Below, in pieces: positions 58,617 through 64,000 of a DNA stretch of 64,000 bases. The stretch is from CADEED01 sp963842515. Its GTDB lineage: Bacteria; Pseudomonadota; Gammaproteobacteria; Steroidobacterales; Steroidobacteraceae. The notes under the pieces were generated by a model. The model saw only the letters and a list, made by a program, of their open reading frames with translations. It was not told the origin of the DNA and did not search any database. The number at the start of each line of letters is the position of its first letter. Positions within the stretch are counted from its first letter, which is position 1. The stretch covers positions 806,001-870,000 of the forward strand of contig CAWJGO010000002.1 of assembly GCA_963842515.1 (NCBI GenBank). Direction: 5' to 3'. Position numbers and translations under genes: made by a program.

Positions 58617-60689
58617 ATGCGGAAGCTCACTCCGGCCACCACCTGCGGCCTCGTGTTCACCGTCTTGGCGGCGCAGAGCATGACTGCTTCTGCCGCAGCG
58701 CCGGTGCGCGCCGGCACTTGCGTGAGCTCGCCGCAAGCGGTGCTCACGGTATGTTTGGCCGCCGATGCGCACGGGCCGTATTACGAGGTGTACCGCGGCG
58801 ACGTCCAGGTCATCTCGCGTGCGCGGCTGGGGCTGGTGCTCGAAGGCTTCGGCAATACACCAGCGAGTCGGGTCTCTAATGCCCGGCGCAGCGAGGTATC
58901 CACGAGCTGGGAACAGCCCTGGGGCGAGCAGCGTGTCATCGAAGACCGGCATGCGGAGCTCACGGTGACCCTGTCGGGAACCGGGTTTGCCGGCAATGGG
59001 TTGGCCGCCACCGAGCCCTTCGACTTCACCGTCCGCGTGTTCGATGACGGCTTCGGCTTCCGCTACGGGTTCAATTGGATTGCGGCATCGCGCGAAGTCG
59101 CGATCCTCGATGAGCTCACCGAGTTCAGGCTCGCCGGCGATTTCGATGCGTGGTGGTATCCGGCACGCAACGCCGACCGCGATGAATATCTCTACCGCCG
59201 CGCGCGACTGCACGAGGTGCATCTGGCGGAGACGCCACTCACGCTGCAATCTCCAGGGCTGTACCTGTCCATTCACGAAGCCGCGCTCGTCGACTACGCG
59301 AGCATGAACCTGCGACGCACCGCCGAGCGCACTCTCAAGGCCGACCTCATGCCGTGGTCGGACGGCGTGCTCGTGCGCAAGCGAGGACCTTTCGTCACGC
59401 CCTGGCGCATGGTGCTGATTGGCGCTACCCCCATGGCGCTCGCTGACTCACGCATCGAGCTCAACCTCAATGAGCCCGCCCGCCTTGGCGATACTTCTTG
59501 GATCCACATCGGCAAGTACATCGGCGTCTGGTGGGAAATGCACCTCAACAAGTCGACCTGGGGCAGCGGGCCCACACATGGCGCCACCAACCAGAACGTG
59601 AAGCGCTACATCGATTTCGCGGCGAAGAACGGCTTCGGCGGCGTGCTGGTCGAGGGCTGGAATCGTGGCTGGGACGGTGATTGGATCGCCAACGGCCGGA
59701 ATTTCAGCTTCACCGAGGCCTATCCGGATTTCGATCTGCGCGAGCTCTCAGGCTACGCGCGCGAGCGCGGGGTGCGCCTCATCGGCCACCACGAAACCGC
59801 GGGCGCGCTCGAGAACTACGAGCGGCAGATCGATGCGGCCATGACGCTGTACGCCGCGAATGGCGTCAGCGTGGTCAAGACCGGTTACGTGAAGCCGAGC
59901 GGCTCCATCGAGCGCACTTTGGAAGGCGGCGGCGTCGGCCACGAATGGTTCGCCGGCCAGTACCGTGTGCGGCACGAGCTCAAAGTCGCCGAGGTCGCTG
60001 CTGCGCATCGCATCTCGATCGACGCACATGAGCCCGTCAAGGACACCGGATTGCGGCGCACCTGGCCGAACATGCTGAGCCGCGAAGGAGCGCGCGGGCA
60101 GGAATTCAATGCCTGGGGCCGCCCCACGAACCCCCCGGAGCATCTGACCATTCTGCCGTTCACGCGGCTGCTCGCGGGTCCCATGGACTTCACGCCGGGA
60201 ATTTTCGATATCACCTTCGGCAAGCCCGATATCAACGAGCGTGTGCAATCGACGCTCGCGACGCAGCTGGCACTCTATGTGCTCGTGTACAGCCCCGTGC
60301 AGATGGCCGCGGACCTCCCGGAGAATTACGAGAAACGTCCCGACGCCTTCCAATTCATCCGCGACGTACCGGTCGACTGGGAAACCTCGCGCACGCTGCA
60401 GGGCGAGATCGGTGACTTCGTCGTGATCGCGCGGCGGCAACGCGGCGCCGCTGACTGGTACCTCGGAGCCACCACCGACGAGAACGCGCGCAAGCTTTCC
60501 ATCGCCCTCGACTTCCTCGAGCGCGGCCGGCGCTACGAGGCGCAGATCTATCGCGATGCGCCCGACGCGAACTACTTGACCAACCCCACTGCGTTGGTAA
60601 TCGAGAAACGGCGCGTGACCTCGAAAGACCAACTGGAGGCGGCGCTCGCCCCGGGTGGCGGACTGGCGGTTCGTTTCCGCGGGTTGTGA
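58617..60689 (+). CDS. Glycoside hydrolase family 97 (SusB-like alpha-glucosidase)
   Basis: A 690-aa exported enzyme (signal to about residue 27). An N-terminal beta-sandwich (about 35-290), a (beta/alpha)8 barrel (about 295-590; YIGVWWEMHLNKSTWG, GGVLVEGWNRGWDGDW, LIGHHETAGALENYERQ) and a C-terminal beta domain are seen. Acidic residues in DAHEPVKDTG (Glu472) and GARGQEFNAW (Glu496) fit the inverting alpha-glucosidase subgroup. The position used as a nucleophile Asp in the retaining subgroup reads KTGY (Gly423), which supports inverting chemistry. It would hydrolyse malto-oligosaccharides in the periplasm. Context (receptor, LacI, MFS) agrees. Confidence 0.9.
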   Translation: MRKLTPATTCGLVFTVLAAQSMTASAAAPVRAGTCVSSPQAVLTVCLAADAHGPYYEVYRGDVQVISRARLGLVLEGFGNTPASRVSNARRSEVSTSWEQPWGEQRVIEDRHAELTVTLSGTGFAGNGLAATEPFDFTVRVFDDGFGFRYGFNWIAASREVAILDELTEFRLAGDFDAWWYPARNADRDEYLYRRARLHEVHLAETPLTLQSPGLYLSIHEAALVDYASMNLRRTAERTLKADLMPWSDGVLVRKRGPFVTPWRMVLIGATPMALADSRIELNLNEPARLGDTSWIHIGKYIGVWWEMHLNKSTWGSGPTHGATNQNVKRYIDFAAKNGFGGVLVEGWNRGWDGDWIANGRNFSFTEAYPDFDLRELSGYARERGVRLIGHHETAGALENYERQIDAAMTLYAANGVSVVKTGYVKPSGSIERTLEGGGVGHEWFAGQYRVRHELKVAEVAAAHRISIDAHEPVKDTGLRRTWPNMLSREGARGQEFNAWGRPTNPPEHLTILPFTRLLAGPMDFTPGIFDITFGKPDINERVQSTLATQLALYVLVYSPVQMAADLPENYEKRPDAFQFIRDVPVDWETSRTLQGEIGDFVVIARRQRGAADWYLGATTDENARKLSIALDFLERGRRYEAQIYRDAPDANYLTNPTALVIEKRRVTSKDQLEAALAPGGGLAVRFRGL

Positions 60690-60693
60690 GGCA

Positions 60694-62181
60694 CTACAAG
60701 GTCGGGCGCACGTTCCGGACGGCCACGTCACCGACCCGAAGCACCGCCAGGCCGGCGAAGAACCAGCCGATGGCGCCGATGATCAATGCGAACGACGGAT
60801 CGCCATCGGCGAACAGGTCGAGCAGCGAGGCCATCACGCCCACCGCGAGTAGTTGGGGGATCACGATGAAGATGTTGAAGATCCCGAAATTGACGCCCAT
60901 CTTCCGCGCCGGCAGATTGTTGGCAAGCATCGCGTATGGCAGGGAAATGATGGACGCCCACGCGAATCCGAGGCCGATCATCGACACCAGCAGCCACTCG
61001 GCCTCGCGTATCCAGAGCATCGACAGCAGGCCGACCGCTCCGGCCCACAGGTTGATACGGTGCGCCAGCGCCGTGCCGAAGCGCCGGACGAAGTACGGAA
61101 TGACCAATGCGGCAACGACGGCCAGGCCGTTGTAAGTGGCGAACAACACGCCCGCCCAATTGGCGCCGGCTTCGTAAGCGGCCGAGCCGGGGCCACTGGC
61201 CCCGAAGTGCAACTTCGCCACCGCGGGCGCGGTGTACACGAAAATTGCAAACAGCGAGAACCAGGAGCAGAACTGCACCAGTGCGAGCCAGCGCATCGAG
61301 GATGACATCGACGCCATTTCGCGCAGGATGGTGGTGAAGGCGTTTTCGGTTCTCAGGCGGCTTGCCAAGAGGAGGAAGCCTCCGTACACGAGCGACGCGC
61401 CCACCAGAACGTAGAGCGCAGCGCGTGCGTTCGCGAACCAGACCACCAGCAGCCCGATGAATCCCAAGCCCAGCCAGAACCAGGCGTGACGGCGTGTGTC
61501 GACGGGAGACCGGGCGTCGCGGCGATCATCGGCGCCGTCATCGAATTGGTCGAGCATCTCGGGCGGAAATTCGCGCGTGCGAAGCGCTGACCAGGACACC
61601 GCCAGGAGCAGGAAGGTCGCTCCTGCATAAAACGCGTACTTCACCGCGGCGTTGATTTCACCCGCGGGCGCATACGACGCCACGCCGAGCTGCGCGAAAC
61701 CCCAGGGCAGCAGGCTGCCGATGACCGCGCCCACGCTCGCAAACGACATGTACGTGAGATAGCCGCCGGCGCGCTGCTCGGCCGACATCTGATCGGCAAC
61801 AAACGCGCGGAACGGGCCCATGGTGAGATTGAGCGAGGCATCCAGCAGCCAGAGCATGAGCACCGCCGCCCATAGCGTGGTTGCATTCGGCAATGCGAAC
61901 AACGTGCCGGCTGCCAGCGCCGCGCCGGTCATGAAATACGGGCGCCGCCGCCCGCAGCGCGTCCAGGTGCGATCCGAGTAGTAGCCGACCAACGGCTGGA
62001 TGATCAAACCGGTGATCGGCCCTGCCAGCCAGAGCAGCGGGATGCTGTCGAGACTCGCGCCCAGGTGCTGGAAGATCCGCGTCGCATTCGCCTGCGGCAG
62101 CGCGAATCCGAACTGGATACCGAACGCTCCCACGCAGATGTTGGAGACCTGCCAGGCGGACAGATGGGGCTTGGAGACCAC
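60694..62181 (-). CDS. MFS sugar transporter, MalT/SLC45-like
   Basis: A 495-aa inner-membrane carrier with 12 helices. The N-terminus KPHLSAWQVSNICVGAFGIQFGFALPQANATRIFQ and the motif LAGPITGLIIQPLVGYYSDRTWTRCGRRRPYFMTG are characteristic of the glycoside-pentoside-hexuronide/maltose-type transporters next to TonB-dependent maltose loci. A long central loop separates the two six-helix halves (about 205-235). It would import maltose or glucose released by GH97. It converges on the GH97 gene with 4 bp between stops, so it is transcribed from its own promoter at 62181-62242. Confidence 0.88.
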   Translation of the reverse strand: MVSKPHLSAWQVSNICVGAFGIQFGFALPQANATRIFQHLGASLDSIPLLWLAGPITGLIIQPLVGYYSDRTWTRCGRRRPYFMTGAALAAGTLFALPNATTLWAAVLMLWLLDASLNLTMGPFRAFVADQMSAEQRAGGYLTYMSFASVGAVIGSLLPWGFAQLGVASYAPAGEINAAVKYAFYAGATFLLLAVSWSALRTREFPPEMLDQFDDGADDRRDARSPVDTRRHAWFWLGLGFIGLLVVWFANARAALYVLVGASLVYGGFLLLASRLRTENAFTTILREMASMSSSMRWLALVQFCSWFSLFAIFVYTAPAVAKLHFGASGPGSAAYEAGANWAGVLFATYNGLAVVAALVIPYFVRRFGTALAHRINLWAGAVGLLSMLWIREAEWLLVSMIGLGFAWASIISLPYAMLANNLPARKMGVNFGIFNIFIVIPQLLAVGVMASLLDLFADGDPSFALIIGAIGWFFAGLAVLRVGDVAVRNVRPTL

Positions 62182-62242
62182 GCGCGATGTTAGGTGGCGC
62201 GACCGCGCGTCTCAACACCGTGCATACGTATTCCCGGTCCTG

Positions 62243-63530
62243 TCAGCCTCGAGGTCCGGCAAGCGTCTCGATTCCACCCATGTAACCTCGCAGCGCGGTG
62301 GGAATGGTGATCGAGCCATCGGCGTTCTGATGGTTCTCGAGCACGGCGACCAGTGCGCGACCGACGGCGACGCCGGACCCGTTGAGCGTGTGCAGCGGCT
62401 CAGGCTTGCCGGTGTCCGGATTGCGCCAGCGCGCCTGCATGCGCCGCGCCTGGAATGCTTCGCAGTTGCTGCACGAGGATATCTCGCGGTACTTGTTCTG
62501 CGCCGGCAGCCACACTTCGATGTCATAGGTCTTGGCGCTGGCGAACCCGACATCGCCCGAGCACAACGACACCACGCGATATGGCAGCTCGAGCTTCTGC
62601 AGCACCTTTTCGGCGTGGCCCGTGAGCTCCTCGAGTGCGGCATATGAATCCGCGGGCTTCACGATGTGGACCAGTTCGACCTTCTCGAACTGATGCTGGC
62701 GGATGAGCCCACGCGTGTCCTTGCCGGCCGCGCCCGCCTCGGAACGGAAACACGGCGTGTGCGCGACCAGCTTCATCGGCAGTTGTTTGGCATCGACGAT
62801 GCTGTCGCGCACCAGGTTGGTGACCGGGACTTCGGCAGTGGGGATCAGGTAGCAGCGCGTGTTCGCCCTGCAGCTTGAAAAGATCCGCCTCGAACTTTGG
62901 CAGCTGACCGGTACCCAGCAGCGCGCCAGCGTTGACCAGATAGGGAACGTAGAGCTCGGTATAGCCGTGCTCGCCCGTGTGCAGGTCGAGCATGAATTGC
63001 GCCAGCGCGCGATGCAGTCGCGCGACACCGCCGCGCGTCACGGAGAAGCGCGCGCCGGAAATCTTCGCCGCGGTTTCGAAATCGAGGCCGCCAAGCTTCT
63101 CGCCGAGCTCGACGTGGTCCTTCGGCGTGAAGTCGAACGTGCGCGGCGTGCCATGTTTACGGACCTCGACATTGGCGGATTCATCGCGCCCGTCGGGCAC
63201 GGAGGCATGCAAAGTGTTCGGGAGGCCCAGCTGCCAGGCATCGAGCTCCTGTTGAACCTGGGCGATGGCCGCATCGCTGGACGCGAGCTGACTGGTCAGC
63301 TTCTCGGCGCGGGCTAACAAGGCACTGGCGTCTTCTCCCTTGCCCTTGGCCATGCCGACCGCTTTGGCGTTGGCGTTGCGTTCAGCGCGGACGCGATCTG
63401 AATCGATCTGCGCCGCCTTGCGAAGCTCCTCGAGCCGCGAGTACGCGGCAACGTCGAGCATGAAGCCGCGCCGCGCGAGATTCGTCGCTACAGCGGAAGG
63501 ATCGGCGCGAAGTTGTTTGGCATCGAGCAA
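62243..63530 (-). pseudogene. serS: Seryl-tRNA synthetase with an internal frameshift
   Basis: The gene for the enzyme that charges tRNA-Ser. The N-terminal half (63530 to about 62868) holds the coiled-coil tRNA-binding arm (residues 30-100) and class II motif 1; it leaves frame after FEADLFKLQ. The second half resumes in another frame (about 62866 to 62243) with CYLIPTAEVPVTN, motif 2 FRSEAGAAGKDTRGLIRQHQFEK and motif 3 LNGSGVAVGRALVAVLENHQ. Deleting one base of the GGG run at 62866-62868 joins them and yields the family length of about 428 residues. The enzyme is essential, so an assembly error or a second copy is likely. Flanking order rarA-crcB-serS supports identity. Confidence 0.85.
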
Positions 63531-63568
63531 GTTCGTTCTCTCTTTGAGGTCTGGCCCCTTTTGCTAGG

Positions 63569-63589
63569 AAATGGGGTCTGACCCCATTT
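63569..63589. repeat. Short GGGG...CCCC palindrome (copy 4 of 4)
   Basis: Perfect 10-bp arms AAATGGGGTC and GACCCCATTT around one T, 4 bp beyond the crcB stop and before serS. It belongs to the same family as the copies at 1183, 1637 and 2935, and could act as a processing or termination hairpin. Confidence 0.65.
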
Positions 63590-63592
63590 CCG

Positions 63593-63955
63593 TTACAGCA
63601 GGAAGGCCCCCAGTTTCATTCCGGTGAGTGCGGCCAGCAGGCAGCCAACCAGCGTGATGGCGACATACGACACTCCCGTCATCGAGAAACCCAGCAGCGC
63701 GGTTTCCAGCGCGAACGCCGAGTACGTGGTGAAGCCGCCGAGAACACCGGTCATCCAGAAAAGCCGCGCATTCTCGGCGCTGGCGCCGCGGGCCGCAACG
63801 TACATATATAAGAGTCCGATGGCGAACGATCCGAGCAGGTTCACCGTGAACGTGGGCACGGGCCAGCCACCGGGTGCCGCCGGCCAAAGCCGATAAGCGC
63901 CGTAGCGGGCGATGCTTCCCAGGGCGCCACCCAACCCCACCAGCAACCAACTCAC
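63593..63955 (-). CDS. crcB: Fluoride ion channel CrcB/Fluc
   Basis: A 120-aa four-helix protein of the Fluc family that releases fluoride. Motifs include GGALGSIARYG (helix 1), PTFTVNLLGSFAIGLLY with the conserved Asn (helix 2) and GVLGGFTTYSAFALET (helix 3 break with Phe-Thr/Ser residues lining the pore). Dual-topology dimer expected. Starts at GTG 63955 overlapping the preceding gene stop by 4 bp. No fluoride riboswitch is visible; it is probably expressed from the upstream gene. Confidence 0.95.
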   Translation of the reverse strand: MSWLLVGLGGALGSIARYGAYRLWPAAPGGWPVPTFTVNLLGSFAIGLLYMYVAARGASAENARLFWMTGVLGGFTTYSAFALETALLGFSMTGVSYVAITLVGCLLAALTGMKLGAFLL

Positions 63956-64000
63956 GAATCGCCGTCCTTGGAGCCCTCCTTCGGGCCCTCGCTCGCAGGA
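63952..64000 (-). CDS. 3' end of the gene preceding crcB, probably rarA
   Basis: Codons to the stop TGA (63954-63952) encode PASEGPKEGSKDGDS, an unstructured hydrophilic tail. The stop overlaps the crcB GTG (GTGA). The tail itself is not diagnostic. The rarA label is inferred only from the order rarA-crcB-serS found in many gammaproteobacteria. Confidence 0.4.
   Translation of the reverse strand, partial: PASEGPKEGSKDGDS

Noticed and set aside
63956..64000. Fluoride riboswitch upstream of crcB
   Set aside because: The upstream bases are coding and overlap crcB; no pseudoknot-like structure or consensus is visible.

Overview
The window is a high-GC, gene-dense bacterial chromosome segment. 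It most resembles a polysaccharide-scavenging gammaproteobacterium of the Steroidobacter / Xanthomonadales type. That placement is inferred from large TonB-dependent receptors beside glycoside hydrolase genes, a YtrA-type ABC operon, PrxQ, an HAE1 RND pump, and a right-hand edge that keeps the gammaproteobacterial order rarA-crcB-serS. I see no phage, insertion sequence, CRISPR array or plasmid function.

Layout. 1-4.7 kb: edge of a tRNA with its promoter, a PrxQ peroxiredoxin, a membrane-anchored histidine phosphatase, a SpeD-like protein, a GH43 lipoprotein, a MAPEG protein and two small lipoproteins. 4.7-9.5 kb: an RND efflux pump and its adaptor, without an outer-membrane factor. 9.5-11.8 kb: DUF3313, TraB/GumN and an ArsC/LMW-phosphatase homologue that has lost all three redox cysteines. 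11.9-17.8 kb: an arabinoside locus (GH51, FadR-type GntR regulator, TonB-dependent receptor). 17.8-23.2 kb: a hotdog thioesterase facing a five-gene operon (YtrA regulator, ABC ATPase, permease, an acyltransferase-3/ABC-ATPase fusion, permease). 23.3-26.5 kb: a Gfo/Idh/MocA oxidoreductase and a two-domain CE7/SGNH esterase. 26.6-31.2 kb: a DEAD-box helicase flanked by two TonB-like membrane-anchored proteins, one frameshifted. 31.2-35.4 kb: an AI-2E family permease, a hemerythrin, a cardiolipin synthase-type PLD protein and two inverted copies of a structured repeat. 35.4-49.3 kb: a hybrid histidine kinase, a GFA protein, exonuclease III, a putative outer-membrane protein coupled to an odd FAD protein, a CheB-CheR-PAS-kinase-receiver giant, a PoxB-like ThDP enzyme and a sorbosone-dehydrogenase/PEBP fusion. 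49.4-50.7 kb: a thioredoxin-reductase-like protein, a micro-ORF and tRNA-Ser(UGA). 50.7-62.2 kb: an alpha-glucan locus (two flavin halogenase-family proteins, TonB-dependent receptor, LacI regulator, GH97, MalT-like MFS). 62.2-64 kb: serS with a frameshift, crcB, and the end of probable rarA.

How the genes fit together. Two substrate modules stand out. The arabinoside module would import arabino-oligosaccharides through the 14.9 kb receptor and trim them with GH51 (with GH43 nearby) under the GntR regulator. The alpha-glucan module would import malto-oligosaccharides through the 53.9 kb receptor, hydrolyse them with GH97 and take sugars across the inner membrane with the MFS carrier under LacI control.

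Most unusual items: (1) a halogenase pair in which the second protein has lost the catalytic Lys, the active-site Glu, the WxWxIP motif and the FAD glycine motif; (2) the acyltransferase-ABC ATPase fusion; (3) the cysteine-free ArsC-like protein; (4) a SpeD-like protein that keeps the pyruvoyl Ser and the Cys but changes the processing residues; (5) a pair of inverted, terminal-repeat-bounded elements; (6) single-base frame breaks in serS and in a TonB-like gene. All family assignments were made by eye, without database searches.
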